A DNA stretch of 64,000 bases. Origin: Sphingomonas aurea. GTDB taxonomy: Bacteria; Pseudomonadota; Alphaproteobacteria; Sphingomonadales; Sphingomonadaceae. The notes beneath the pieces were generated by a model, which searched no databases, was not told where the DNA came from, and saw only the letters and a program-made list of their open reading frames with translations. Location of the stretch: contig NZ_JAUUDS010000002.1 of the NCBI RefSeq assembly GCF_030678875.1, positions 62,001 to 126,000 of the forward strand. The letters run 5' to 3'. Below, piece by piece: positions 43,229 to 52,840 of the stretch. The stretch's first letter is position 1. Every line of letters begins with the position of its first letter. A program made the position numbers and the translations under genes.

Positions 43229-44461
43229 TCAAACCGCCGCGAGCTCCTTGAGCGGCCTCGTCGTGTCCGCCAGCGCATCCGGGGCGACCACCGTCCCGGC
43301 CGCCACCAGCGGCTTGCCCTGCACGAAGTCGCGGACCGCGTTGACGGCGTCGACCGCGATCACGCGTCCTCGACGCAGGTACACGACCGAGAAGCTGCGG
43401 GTCGCCGGATCGCCGCGCAGCACCGCCTCATCATGCCCGGTCGACAGGCCGACGGTCTGCAGCTTCAGGTCGTACTGGTTGGACCAGAACCATGGGACCG
43501 CGTCGTACCTGGCTTCACGACCGACGATGTTCCGCGCCGCGGTTACCGCCTGGTCGTTCGCGTTCTGCACCGATTCGAGGCGGATGGTCGCGCCCTCGGC
43601 GAACCGATTCGGATGCGCGGCGCAGTCGCCGATGGCGAAGACGTTCGGCAGGCTCGTGCGGCACGCCCCATCCACCACGACGCCGTTACCGACCTCGGCC
43701 CCGGCGTCGGCGAGCGGCCCTACGGCCGGCACGATACCGATGCCCACGATCACGATGTCGGCGGGGAGGAGCTCCCCCCTAACGAGCCTGACGCCCGAGA
43801 CCGCCCGCTCCCCCTCGATGCATTCCACCGTCGAGCCGAGCAGCAGCCGCACGCCGTGCGCCCGGTGTTCCGCCTCGTAGAAGCGCGACAGCGGCTCGCC
43901 CGCCACCCTGGCGAGCACGCGGTCGAGCGTCTCGACCAGCGTCACGGACTTGCCGAATTTCGTCAGCGCCGCCGCGGCCTCCAGCCCGATGTAGCCGCCC
44001 CCGATGACCACGATCTCCCGCGCCGACGGCAGCTCCGCGAGCAGCCGGTCCACGTCCGCGCGGGTCCGGACCGCGTGCATGCCGGCGAGATGATGTCCGG
44101 CGCACGTCAGCCGCCGCGGCTCGCCGCCTGCAGCCCAGATCAAGTAGCCGTAGCTGGTCGCCACGCCGTCGTCGGTGAGGATCGTCCGGTTCGCCGGATC
44201 GACCCGCTCGACGCGGCGGCCGAGCAGCATCTCGATGCCGCGCTCGGCCCAGAAGGCGGCAGGCCTGATGAGCATGCGCTCGAACGGCTTCTGCCCGGCG
44301 AGGTACTCCTTCGAGAGCGGCGGGCGCTCATAGGGGAGCTCAGACTCCGCGGCGACCACGGCGATCGTGCCCTCGAAGCCCTCCTGCCGCAGGGCAACGG
44401 CCGCCTGCGCACCGGCATGACCGGCGCCCACGATGACGACGTCGAACCGCGCGTTCGTCAT
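43229..44461 (-). CDS. FAD-dependent ferredoxin reductase (P450 system type)
   Basis: A 410-residue pyridine-nucleotide-disulfide-like oxidoreductase of the putidaredoxin/rubredoxin reductase type. FAD motif [14 protein letters not shown] is at 8-21, then [15 protein letters not shown]. The NADH motif is [15 protein letters not shown], and [13 protein letters not shown] is the second FAD motif. It should pass electrons from NADH to the [2Fe-2S] ferredoxin at 32534-32842 for the cytochrome P450. The ATG at 44461 overlaps the alcohol dehydrogenase stop by 4 nt, which places it in the TBDR-P450 operon. Confidence 0.9.
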   Translation of the reverse strand: MTNARFDVVIVGAGHAGAQAAVALRQEGFEGTIAVVAAESELPYERPPLSKEYLAGQKPFERMLIRPAAFWAERGIEMLLGRRVERVDPANRTILTDDGVATSYGYLIWAAGGEPRRLTCAGHHLAGMHAVRTRADVDRLLAELPSAREIVVIGGGYIGLEAAAALTKFGKSVTLVETLDRVLARVAGEPLSRFYEAEHRAHGVRLLLGSTVECIEGERAVSGVRLVRGELLPADIVIVGIGIVPAVGPLADAGAEVGNGVVVDGACRTSLPNVFAIGDCAAHPNRFAEGATIRLESVQNANDQAVTAARNIVGREARYDAVPWFWSNQYDLKLQTVGLSTGHDEAVLRGDPATRSFSVVYLRRGRVIAVDAVNAVRDFVQGKPLVAAGTVVAPDALADTTRPLKELAAV

Positions 44462-45564
44462 GGGATGAGCACCACCTTCACGCACTCCCCCCGCTTCTGG
44501 GCGGCGACCGCCTCGTTGATCTCGGCGAGCGGGAACGTGCGGACGAGCCGGTCGAACGGAAAGCGACCGTCGCGGTGCGCCGCGATCAGCTCGGGGATGA
44601 ACGTCTGCGGATCGCTGTCCCCCTCCATGATGCCGATGAGGCGCTGCCCAAAGGTGATCATGGCGGCGATGTTGACGGGCAGCGCGTCCTCCGCGCTCGG
44701 CGGCACGCCGACAAGGCCGAGCATGCCCCGCGGCGCGAGCGCCTCCAGCACCGCCTGGATCGCGTCGACGCGTCCGCTGGTGTCGAACGCAAAGTCGACG
44801 CCGTCGGCATGGATGACGCGAAGGGCGGCGGCGACGCCGGTCGCGGCCGGGTCGATCACGTGGGTCGCCCCGAGCTCGAGCGCGAGATCCCGGCGAGCCG
44901 CGACCGGCTCGATCAGCACGATCGTCGAGCAGCCCTGGATCTTCGCGCCCATCACCGCGGCGAGTCCGACAGGGCCGCCGCCGACGATCGCGATGGACGA
45001 GCCGGCGGGGCAGGCCATCGACCGCATCACGCCGCCGGCGCCGGTCTGGAAGCCGCAGCCGAGCGGGCCGAGGATCTCGAGCGGCGCGTCGGGATCCGCC
45101 ACTTTCACGACGTTGCGCGCCCGCACAACGGCGCGGGCCGCGAAGCTCGACTGGCCGAAGAAGTGGGAGGAGATCGCACCGCCCTCGTCGTACAGCGCCT
45201 TTGACCCGTCCTCTAGGCGCATGCCCGCGTAGTTCAATGGCGGGAACTCGCGGCAGTAGCTCGGCAGCCCCTCGTCGCACCGGGCGCAGTGCCCGCAGCT
45301 CGAGAAGCCGAGCACCACGCGGTCGCCCGGCGCCAGTCCGGTCACCCCGTCGCCGACATCCTCGACGATGCCAGCGCCCTCGTGCCCGAGCACGGCGGGC
45401 AGCGGATAAGGCACGAACTGGTCGCGGAACACGATGTCGGTGTGGCAGAGGCCGACCCCGACGATCCTGACCAGGACCTCCCCGCTACGGGGCGGCTCGA
45501 TGTCCACCGTCTCAATCGTGAAGTCGCCCTTGGCTTCGCGGGCGACCGCGGCGGTGGTCTGCAT
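44458..45564 (-). CDS. Zinc-dependent alcohol dehydrogenase (MDR family)
   Basis: A 368-residue MDR alcohol dehydrogenase of the aryl/allylic-alcohol type. The catalytic zinc site is Cys40, His61 and Cys169-174 ([29 protein letters not shown]). Structural zinc cysteines are 90, 93, 96 and 104. The cofactor motif is [17 protein letters not shown], with Glu in VLIEPV suggesting NAD. The close match to the benzyl/geraniol-type dehydrogenases (HTDIVFRDQ) fits oxidation of a P450-made primary alcohol. It is coupled to the ferredoxin reductase gene. Confidence 0.9.
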   Translation of the reverse strand: MQTTAAVAREAKGDFTIETVDIEPPRSGEVLVRIVGVGLCHTDIVFRDQFVPYPLPAVLGHEGAGIVEDVGDGVTGLAPGDRVVLGFSSCGHCARCDEGLPSYCREFPPLNYAGMRLEDGSKALYDEGGAISSHFFGQSSFAARAVVRARNVVKVADPDAPLEILGPLGCGFQTGAGGVMRSMACPAGSSIAIVGGGPVGLAAVMGAKIQGCSTIVLIEPVAARRDLALELGATHVIDPAATGVAAALRVIHADGVDFAFDTSGRVDAIQAVLEALAPRGMLGLVGVPPSAEDALPVNIAAMITFGQRLIGIMEGDSDPQTFIPELIAAHRDGRFPFDRLVRTFPLAEINEAVAAQKRGECVKVVLIP

Positions 45565-45580
45565 TTCTTACCTCGATCTA

Positions 45581-46438
45581 CTAGATGGTGTGGCGCCAGC
45601 CGCTCGGCGTCTGGCCGGCGTACTGGCGGAAGGCGCGCGTGAAGTGGCTCTGGCTCGTGAAGCCCGTCATCTCCGCGACCTGGGCGACGGAGAGGTCGGA
45701 CTGGCCGAGAAGGTCCCTCGCCCGATCGAGGCGCGCCTTCATCACATACTGGTGCGGGGTCGCACCCGTGGCGCGCTTGAAGACGCGGCAGAAGTGGGAC
45801 GGGGTCAGGCCCGCCTGGCCGGACAGCGCCTCGAGGGTGTGGTCGTCCTCGGGTCGCGCCTGGATGTCGTTCATGATCTGGTGGATGCGGTAGGCGGAGA
45901 AGTCGGCGCTCGGAAAAGGCGCCTCGGCGGACGGTGCCGGTCCGCGGACCGTGTGAGCCTTCAGCGCATCCAACAGCGTGCTGATGTAGGCGGTTCGCTC
46001 CGCGGTCTGGGCGCCGTAGAGTTCGCTCAGGATCTGGCGGGTGAGAGCGATGCCGAGCGGATCCGCGAACGCGAAGCGCATCTGCCGGAAGTGATCGAGC
46101 GCGTTCTGGCTGCTCATCTCGGCGAGCGGCACGGATACCGTGACGACGTCCAGCTCCCCGTCGATGCGCCAACCGGTCCGGCAGCCGGCCGGCACGATGG
46201 TCGCGCACCCGGGGATCGAGCGCGCGTTGCTCCAGTGATCGGCCTCCCACAGCCGCGTGTCGGGCTTGCCGCCGACGTGGACGACGAAGACCGGATCGAC
46301 CAGCGCCGGCAGCTCGTAGCTGCCGATGAACTGACGCCAGCGGGCGAACTGCCAGGCACCCAGGTTGGCGCTCCGGTCGGGAGCGCGCCCGAGCGTCTCG
46401 GCGATGATGGTCTCGTTGGTCGCGGCCATTCGGCTCAC
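45581..46438 (-). CDS. AraC family transcriptional regulator
   Basis: A 285-residue regulator. A variable N-terminal sensing domain precedes a C-terminal AraC double helix-turn-helix (about 185-283): LEALSGQAGLTPSHFCRVFK, RATGATPHQYVMKARLDRAR, then VAEMTGFTSQSHFTRAFRQY. It is embedded between the P450 and the alcohol dehydrogenase in the same direction, so it is made with the genes it probably controls. Its likely targets are the two divergent promoter regions that share the 22-nt box. The effector is presumably the substrate or a pathway intermediate. Confidence 0.87.
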   Translation of the reverse strand: MSRMAATNETIIAETLGRAPDRSANLGAWQFARWRQFIGSYELPALVDPVFVVHVGGKPDTRLWEADHWSNARSIPGCATIVPAGCRTGWRIDGELDVVTVSVPLAEMSSQNALDHFRQMRFAFADPLGIALTRQILSELYGAQTAERTAYISTLLDALKAHTVRGPAPSAEAPFPSADFSAYRIHQIMNDIQARPEDDHTLEALSGQAGLTPSHFCRVFKRATGATPHQYVMKARLDRARDLLGQSDLSVAQVAEMTGFTSQSHFTRAFRQYAGQTPSGWRHTI

Positions 46439-46451
46439 CCGTCCTCTCTCG

Positions 46452-47681
46452 TCACGCGGGCCGCATGATGACGTCGAGGTTCTTCAGCCCGTTGATGAAG
46501 TTGGACCTGAACCGTCGCGGCGGCGCCTGCACTTCGAACGACGTAACACGGTCCGCGAGCAGATCGAAGGCGATGCGCAGCTGCATCTCGGCGAGGCGGG
46601 AGCCCACGCAGACGTGCTGGCCGGCGCCGAAGCCGACGTGCTGCGCGCCCTTGCGGGTCACGAGGAAGCGGTCGGCGTCCGGGAACACGTCCTCGTCGCG
46701 GTTGGCCGAGATGTACCAGAGGACGACCTTGTCGCCCTTCCTGACCGCCCTGCCGCCCACGGTGGTGTCCTCCATCGCGGTCCGGCGCATGTGCATCACC
46801 GGGCTGGCGAAGCGGACCATCTCGGGTGCGGCCGTCTTCAGCACGTCCCGATCAGCACGGATCGCGTCCCACTGGTCTGGGTTCGCCGAGAACGCCGCCA
46901 CCGTGTGACTCAGCGAGTTCCGCGTCGTCTCGTTGCCGCCGACCAGCACCAGGATGAGGTTCGCGACGAAGTCGCGGAACGGGACGGCCTCGCCGTCGAT
47001 CTCCGCGTTGGCCAGCAACGAGGCGATGTCGCCAGTCGGCTCGGCGCGCCGCGCCTGGAAGAGCTCCTGCGCGAACTCGAAGAACTCGCCGAGCGTCGCA
47101 GCCATCGCTACGGGGCTCTGCCGGAACTCGGGGTCGTCCTCGCCGACGAACGCATTGGTCCAGTCGTACAGCTTCGGCCACATGTCGATCGACACGCCGA
47201 GCAGCTCCGCCAGCGTCATCAGCGGCAGCGGCGCCGAGAGCGCCGGCACCAGGTTCACGCTGTCGCCGAGCGGGATCTCGTCGACGAGCCGCCGGACACG
47301 GTCGCGGATACGCACCTCAATGTCGCCGAGCCGTCCGGGCGAGAGCGCCGGCATGACGAACTTGCGGTAGCGGGTGTGAATCGGCGGGTCGCGGGAGATG
47401 AAGGGAATGCCGATCGCCGAGTCGCCGGCGCCGGTCAGCCCCACCTCGTTCTCGTTGAAGATGCGGTGGCCGCCGTTCTCGTAGGCGGAGGAGAACAGCT
47501 GGGGCTGGCGCGACACCTCGACGATGTCGGCGTGGCGGGTCACGGCCCAGAAGCCGGCACCGTCGGCCTCGGGGTTCCAGTGGACGGGATCCTCGCGGCG
47601 GAGGGCGGCGAACTCGTCCCAGGGAACGCCGGCCTCGTAGAGGCCGGGATCCTTGAGGTCGGCGGCTGCGACCGTCGCCAT
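46452..47681 (-). CDS. Cytochrome P450
   Basis: A 409-residue soluble bacterial P450. The I-helix oxygen-activation motif is VGGNETTRN (247-255), with Asn in place of the usual Asp. The ExxR is EMVR (287-290), and the heme-binding loop is HVGFGAGQHVCVGSRLAEMQ, with the thiolate ligand Cys358. The general look (WYISANRDEDVFPDADRF, FINGLKNLDV) recalls terpene- and sterol-side-chain-oxidising CYP families such as CYP108/CYP124/CYP125. I do not claim a family. Its electron partners are encoded in the same cluster, and it directly follows the TonB-dependent receptor gene with a 2-nt gap. Confidence 0.92.
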   Translation of the reverse strand: MATVAAADLKDPGLYEAGVPWDEFAALRREDPVHWNPEADGAGFWAVTRHADIVEVSRQPQLFSSAYENGGHRIFNENEVGLTGAGDSAIGIPFISRDPPIHTRYRKFVMPALSPGRLGDIEVRIRDRVRRLVDEIPLGDSVNLVPALSAPLPLMTLAELLGVSIDMWPKLYDWTNAFVGEDDPEFRQSPVAMAATLGEFFEFAQELFQARRAEPTGDIASLLANAEIDGEAVPFRDFVANLILVLVGGNETTRNSLSHTVAAFSANPDQWDAIRADRDVLKTAAPEMVRFASPVMHMRRTAMEDTTVGGRAVRKGDKVVLWYISANRDEDVFPDADRFLVTRKGAQHVGFGAGQHVCVGSRLAEMQLRIAFDLLADRVTSFEVQAPPRRFRSNFINGLKNLDVIMRPA

Positions 47682-47683
47682 GA

Positions 47684-50002
47684 TCAGAACGCCACCCGGA
47701 CCGAGCCGCCGTACGTACGGGGGGCGGCCGGCACGAGGAAGTTGTACGGGAAGCCGGCGCCGCGCAGGTCGAGGCCGTATACATAGGTCTTCCGGTTCAA
47801 CAGGTTGTTGGCGAACGCCTTGAAGGTGAACCGATCGACGGTGAGCGCCGCGGTGAGGTTCACCTTCGCGAACGCGCCCTGCTTCAACTCGCTGTTCAAC
47901 TGACCGGTGCCTACGGCGTTCGTGTCGTTGAACGGAGAGAAGTACTGGCGCGTGAAGAAGGCGACGCTCGGGGACACGGTAAGGCCATTGGTGCCGTCCT
48001 TGAACAGCGTCAGGTCGGCGCCGCCCTGCGCGGTAAAGCGTGGGGCGAACGGCAAGTCGTTGCCGTCCAGGTTCGTCCCCTGCAACGTCAGGTCCTTGTA
48101 CGTCGAGTGCAGGTAGCCGCCCGCCGCGGTGATCGTGATGGCGGGCGACAGGCGCAGCCGCGCCTCGGCCTCGGCGCCGTAGACCTCCGCCTTGGGGGCG
48201 TTCACCAGGAAGGAGACCGGGCCCGCCCGCGTGTCCTGCACCTGCTGGTTCTTGTAGTCGTAGTAGAACCCCGCGGCGCTGAGCGTCAGCATGTCGAAGT
48301 AGCGGCCCTTAACGCCGACCTCGTATGCGTTCACGCGCTCCGGATCGATGTAGTTGATGCCGGCCGACGACGTGTAGCCACCGCCGTTGAAGGCGCCGGA
48401 CCTGTAACCGCGGTTGTAGCTCGCGTAGACGAGCGTGCCGCCCTCGAACGTGTAGCTGAGCGCCGCGCGGCCGGTGAGCGCATTGTTTCGGCCGTTGAGC
48501 GCGAACCGTGCGCCCGGGTCGTAGGCGCAGGTCCCCGGGACACCGGGACACGGCACGGTCGTCGCAAGCGGCAGCTGCGGACCGCCGACGTCCCCGGCGA
48601 AGAGGAACGCGAAGCCGTCACGGTACCGGTTACGGTCCCAGGTGTACCGGGCGCCGAGCGTCAGCGTCAGCCGCTCGGTGATGTCGTAGTCGCCCTGTGC
48701 GAAGACGGCGTAGGACCGGCGAACCTGCCGATAGTGCTGGAAGAAGCCGCCGTTCACCGTCGGGGCGATCGCCTGGCCGATGTTGAAGGTGTTGTCGGTC
48801 GTCGTCCGGTCGTAGCCGTAGAAGCCGCCGCCGACGAGCTTCAGCCGATCACCGTTGTAGTTGAAGCGCGCCTCCTCGCTGAACTGCTGGAAGTTCGACC
48901 GCCAGTTGATGTCGAGAATGTCGAGCGGCGAGCCGTCCGCCGCCTGTTGCAGGTTCTGCTTGCCGCCGTCGCGCGAGGTGATTGACGTGAAGGTGAGCGT
49001 CGGCGAGATCTCGTAGGCGATGGTCGCGGAGGCGCCGTAGGCCTCGGTACGGTTCAGGCCGATGCGGTTCTCGTTCACCTCGAAGAAGCCAAGCCCCTGC
49101 CGGAAGGGTAACAGACCATGGACAGCGGCCTGCGAGCCCTTGTCGCGCCCACCGTAGACCTTCAGCTTGATGTCGAGAGGGCCGTTGCCGGGACGAAGGC
49201 GTAGGATCGCGCGCCCCTGCAGGGTGTTCTGCGAATTGGCGTCACGCCCACCCGGGAAGACGTTCTCGATCTGCCCGTCACCCTTGACGTAGTTGCCGGA
49301 GATGCGCAGGCCGAGCTGATCCTCGACCATGGTAGTCTCGATGGCGGCCTGCGCCGTGTAGGTGTTGAAGTTCCCGAAGCCGCCTTCGGCATAGCCTTCG
49401 TTTCCGTTGAGCGTCGGCCCTTTAGTGATGAAGTTGATGGCGCCACCGGTCGTGTTGCGACCGAACAGTGTGCCTTGCGGTCCACGGAGCACCTCGACGC
49501 GGTCCAGATCGAAGAGCCCCATACCATGTGAGGTGCGGCTCGCGAGATAGACGTCGTCGATATAGACGCCGATCGGCGACGCCTGGTTTGCGTTGTACTC
49601 GTTGGCGACTGAAATGCCGCGCAGGGAGAAGTTCGGCTGGGTGTTGCCGTACGGACTGGACACTTGGAGATTGGGCACTGCGGCGGCGAGGTTGGCCGAG
49701 TTGGTAATGCCCTTCGTCGTCAGGGTGTTGCCCGCGATGGCCGAGATCGCGATCGGGACGGTCAGAATCGACTGCTCGCGACGCTGCGCGGTCACGACAA
49801 TGTCGCCGGTGTCGGCGGCGTTGTCCTGCGCGACCGGCGTCGCCGACTGTGCATCGGTGCTCTCGGTGGCCGTCGCAGGCGCCACAGTGGCATCCGGCGA
49901 AGGCGCCATGGCCGGTCGCGGATCGGAGGACTGCGCGTGGGCGGTCGCCGGAACGATGAACGAGACGCCAGCGAGGAGCGCTGTGGTGATCCTGGCCTTC
50001 AT
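47684..50002 (-). CDS. TonB-dependent outer-membrane receptor
   Basis: A 772-residue receptor. Signal peptide 1-24 (MKARITTALLAGVSF, cleavage after AHA), a low-complexity linker, and a TonB box near DIVVTAQRREQSI. The plug domain is at about 75-190, with VEVLRGPQGTLFGRNTTGGA. A 22-strand barrel follows, ending in an aromatic-rich LVPAAPRTYGGSVRVAF. It resembles the sphingomonad receptors that import hydrophobic organic substrates rather than siderophores, and its position at the head of the P450 operon supports that. AAGGAG lies 10 nt before the ATG. Confidence 0.92.
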   Translation of the reverse strand: MKARITTALLAGVSFIVPATAHAQSSDPRPAMAPSPDATVAPATATESTDAQSATPVAQDNAADTGDIVVTAQRREQSILTVPIAISAIAGNTLTTKGITNSANLAAAVPNLQVSSPYGNTQPNFSLRGISVANEYNANQASPIGVYIDDVYLASRTSHGMGLFDLDRVEVLRGPQGTLFGRNTTGGAINFITKGPTLNGNEGYAEGGFGNFNTYTAQAAIETTMVEDQLGLRISGNYVKGDGQIENVFPGGRDANSQNTLQGRAILRLRPGNGPLDIKLKVYGGRDKGSQAAVHGLLPFRQGLGFFEVNENRIGLNRTEAYGASATIAYEISPTLTFTSITSRDGGKQNLQQAADGSPLDILDINWRSNFQQFSEEARFNYNGDRLKLVGGGFYGYDRTTTDNTFNIGQAIAPTVNGGFFQHYRQVRRSYAVFAQGDYDITERLTLTLGARYTWDRNRYRDGFAFLFAGDVGGPQLPLATTVPCPGVPGTCAYDPGARFALNGRNNALTGRAALSYTFEGGTLVYASYNRGYRSGAFNGGGYTSSAGINYIDPERVNAYEVGVKGRYFDMLTLSAAGFYYDYKNQQVQDTRAGPVSFLVNAPKAEVYGAEAEARLRLSPAITITAAGGYLHSTYKDLTLQGTNLDGNDLPFAPRFTAQGGADLTLFKDGTNGLTVSPSVAFFTRQYFSPFNDTNAVGTGQLNSELKQGAFAKVNLTAALTVDRFTFKAFANNLLNRKTYVYGLDLRGAGFPYNFLVPAAPRTYGGSVRVAF

Positions 50003-50096
50003 AGCCCTCTCCTTGTGCCGAAGGCTCTGGTCGCGGCCTTCTTCATTTCGCTTCGTAGACCGAACGGACCTCAAGCGCTTTACATGGGCTTGCCGA

Positions 50097-50118
50097 GCTT
50101 TTTCACATTTCTTGCGCG
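50097..50118. promoter_or_regulatory. 22-nt conserved box, copy B (control region 50003-50204)
   Basis: Same 22 nt as 40895-40916 (begins GCTTTTTCAC, ends TTCTTGCGCG) and the same orientation. It lies 95 nt upstream of the leftward TonB-receptor start and 86 nt before the rightward aldehyde dehydrogenase start. Confidence 0.65.
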
Positions 50119-50204
50119 GACGTGCGCGGATGCGTCACATTCTGTTAGTCCGCTCCACGAAGTCGCCACCCTTGTTTCAAGGAGACGGCGCGAAGGAGAG
50201 CGAG

Positions 50205-51620
50205 ATGGACTTCGACCAGGCGTACACGATGACCATCGGCGGCAAGGCGATCGCCGGCACCGAGACCTTCGACGTCCTCAACCCCGCCACGGAGCAGGTC
50301 GTCGCTTCGGCGCCGGACGCGACCCGAGAGGACCTCGACGCGGCGGTCGCCGCCGCCCGCGACGCATTCCCGGGCTGGTCGGCCACGCCCATCGACGAGC
50401 GCCGCGCCCTGATCGATCGACTCGGCGACGCGCTCCTCGCCGACATCGAGGGCTTCAAGCGACTGCTCACCGCCGAGCAGGGCAAGTCGCACGACGACGC
50501 GGCCTACGAGGTCGGCGGCGCCGGCATGTGGCTGAAGGGAGCCGCGACGCTCCAGCTGCCCGTCACGGTCAATGAGGACTCCGCGGAGCGCTACAGCGAG
50601 ACGCGTCACGTGCCGCTCGGCGTCGTCGGGGCGATCGCGCCGTGGAACTACCCCCTCGTGCTCGCGATGTTCAAGGTCGGCCCGGCCCTCCTCGCGGGGA
50701 ACACGATGGTGCTGAAACCCTCGCCCTTCACGCCGTTATCCACGCTGAAGTTCGGCGAGCTCGCCGCCACCATCCTGCCGCCGGGCGTGCTGAACGTGGT
50801 GAGCGGCGGGGACCGGCTCGGTCCCTGGCTGACCGAGCACCCGGGCATCGACAAGGTCAGCTTCACCGGATCGACCGAGACCGGGCGCCGCGTGATGCGG
50901 AGCGCGTCTGCCACGCTCAAGCGGGTGACGCTGGAACTCGGCGGCAACGATCCGGCCATCGTGCTCGCGGACGTCGACGTGGAGCAGGTCGCCGAGAAGC
51001 TCTTCTGGGCCGCGTTCACGAACAACGGCCAAGTCTGCATCGCTACCAAGCGCATGTACGTGCACGAGGACGTGTACGAGCCGCTGAAGGAGGCACTGGT
51101 CGCCTACGCGCGGACGGTGAAGGTGGGCGACGGTTCCGAGCAGGGCAACCGCCTGGGGCCGATCAACAACAGGCCGCAGTACGAGCGCGTGCTCGATCTC
51201 GTACGCGACGCCCGAGAGAACGGATACGACTTCCTCATCGGCGGCGAGGACAGCGACGTTCCGGGGTACTTCGTCCCCGTCACCATCATCGACAACCCGC
51301 CGGAGGACAGCCGGATCGTGCAGGAGGAGCAGTTCGGTCCGGTCCTGCCGCTCATCCGCTTCAGCGACATCGACGACGTCGTCGCCCGCGCCAACGCCAG
51401 CGACTATGGGCTCGGCGCGTCGGTTTGGGGCAAAGACGAGAACGCGGCCTGGGCGATCGCAGAACGGATCGCGAGCGGCACTGTCTGGGTCAACGAGGCG
51501 CAGCACCTGACGCCGCTCGCCGCATTCGGCGGGATGAAGCAGTCGGGGATCGGCGTGGAGAACGGGGTCGAGGGTTTGTTGGAATATACAACCGCCCAGA
51601 CTATCACGCGTCGCCGATGA
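50205..51620 (+). CDS. Aldehyde dehydrogenase (NAD(P)+)
   Basis: A 471-residue aldehyde dehydrogenase. The general base Glu244 is in TLELGGNDP and the nucleophile Cys278 in NNGQVCIATKRM. GAIAPWNYPLVLAMFKVGPA and SFTGSTETGRRV line the cofactor site, and EEQFGPVLPLI is conserved near the end. It oxidises the aldehyde made by the alcohol dehydrogenase to the acid used by the acyl-CoA ligase. The ATG at 50205 has GAAGGAGAG upstream; the much longer frame upstream is antisense to the receptor gene. It diverges from the TonB receptor gene across box B. Confidence 0.93.
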   Translation: MDFDQAYTMTIGGKAIAGTETFDVLNPATEQVVASAPDATREDLDAAVAAARDAFPGWSATPIDERRALIDRLGDALLADIEGFKRLLTAEQGKSHDDAAYEVGGAGMWLKGAATLQLPVTVNEDSAERYSETRHVPLGVVGAIAPWNYPLVLAMFKVGPALLAGNTMVLKPSPFTPLSTLKFGELAATILPPGVLNVVSGGDRLGPWLTEHPGIDKVSFTGSTETGRRVMRSASATLKRVTLELGGNDPAIVLADVDVEQVAEKLFWAAFTNNGQVCIATKRMYVHEDVYEPLKEALVAYARTVKVGDGSEQGNRLGPINNRPQYERVLDLVRDARENGYDFLIGGEDSDVPGYFVPVTIIDNPPEDSRIVQEEQFGPVLPLIRFSDIDDVVARANASDYGLGASVWGKDENAAWAIAERIASGTVWVNEAQHLTPLAAFGGMKQSGIGVENGVEGLLEYTTAQTITRRR

Positions 51621-51715
51621 TCGATGCATAGGAGACAGAGTTTGCCTCAACATCCTAAAGCCGGGATGCGGCCCGGTTGCGGTTAATCACGTCCTTTTCA
51701 GCTACTGTCGGTCAT

Positions 51716-51737
51716 GACCCAGATGTGGACGCTCAGC
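51716..51737 (+). repeat. Dispersed intergenic repeat, copy 3
   Basis: GACCCA, 11 nt (GATGTGGACGC), then TCAGC, about 95 nt after the aldehyde dehydrogenase stop. It marks the right edge of the catabolic cluster as copy 2 marks the left. Confidence 0.55.
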
Positions 51738-51823
51738 GTGCCTTGGCCGTCACCCTGAAGAAGCCGCTCGTTAATCTTAGTGGAACGGCAGCTTATCGCT
51801 CACGGATACGGCGGACGGGGCCG

Positions 51824-52840
51824 ATGGTTATCGGTTCTGTGCCACACTGGATCATCACCGCCGCCGCCTGTTCGATCGCCCTCTCGTCACCGGTCAGCGC
51901 TCAGACCGCCCCCCTCGGTGCCGATCTGCAGCGCTTCGACTATCCTGCCCCCGTTCACTGGTTCGAGACGAGCTCGCAGGATCGGCCAGTCCGCATGGCC
52001 TATCTCGACATCCAACCGACGGCGACCCCGAACGGCGCGACGGTCGTCCTCTTGCACGGCAAGAACTTCTGCGCGGCGACCTGGGGCGATACCGCTCAAG
52101 GGCTCGCCGCTGCAGGCTATCGCGTGATCGCGCCAGACCAGATCGGCTTCTGCAAGTCATCTAAGCCCGCCGGCTACCAGTACAGCTTCCACACCATGGC
52201 GACGCTCACCGGAGCGTTACTCGACATGGCCGGCGTGAAGAAGGTCATCCTCGTCGGCCACTCGACCGGCGGCATCCTCGCCGCACGCTTTGCGCTCCTC
52301 CACCCCGATCGCGTGTCGCAGCTGGTGCTGGTCAATCCGCTGGGGCTCAACGATACGCTGGCCGAGGGCGTGTCCTATTCCGACCTTGGCAAGCTGCGCG
52401 CCGAGGAGGCGAAGACGAACGCCGCGTCGATCAAGGCCTATCAGCTCCGCAACTATTATCACGGGGTCTGGCGTCTAGCCTATGACCGCTGGGTTGCGAT
52501 GCTGGCCGGTCAATATGCCGGCCCCGATGGCGACACGGTGCGAGACGCGCAGGCACGCCTGTCGGACATGATCCAGACGCAGCCGGTCGCGGCCGAGCTG
52601 CCGCGCCTAGCGGTGCCAACCACGCTCATCATCGGCCAGCGCGACCTCACCGCCTTTCGCGCCAACAGCGCGCCCGTGGATCGGCGCGCACGCATCCGCA
52701 CGGTGCCGCAGGCCGCAGAGGAGGCGGTGAAGCGCATCCCCGGCGCCTGCCTCATCCGCCTGGACGATCTCGGCCACTCGCCGCAGGTCGAAGCGCCCGC
52801 CGAGTTCCTGCAATCGCTCCGCTCTGCGATGACGCCGTGA
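51824..52840 (+). CDS. Secreted alpha/beta hydrolase
   Basis: A 338-residue alpha/beta-hydrolase with an N-terminal signal peptide (residues 1-26, cleavage after VSA). VVLLHGKNFCAATWGDTAQG forms the oxyanion region. The nucleophile elbow is LVGHSTGGILAARF, with Ser about residue 147. The acid is near IIGQRDLTAF, and DDLGHSPQVEAP holds the catalytic His. It is probably a periplasmic esterase or lipase-like enzyme of unknown substrate. Its stop overlaps the start of the following serine-hydrolase relic by 4 nt, so the pair formed one operon. Confidence 0.82.
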   Translation: MVIGSVPHWIITAAACSIALSSPVSAQTAPLGADLQRFDYPAPVHWFETSSQDRPVRMAYLDIQPTATPNGATVVLLHGKNFCAATWGDTAQGLAAAGYRVIAPDQIGFCKSSKPAGYQYSFHTMATLTGALLDMAGVKKVILVGHSTGGILAARFALLHPDRVSQLVLVNPLGLNDTLAEGVSYSDLGKLRAEEAKTNAASIKAYQLRNYYHGVWRLAYDRWVAMLAGQYAGPDGDTVRDAQARLSDMIQTQPVAAELPRLAVPTTLIIGQRDLTAFRANSAPVDRRARIRTVPQAAEEAVKRIPGACLIRLDDLGHSPQVEAPAEFLQSLRSAMTP

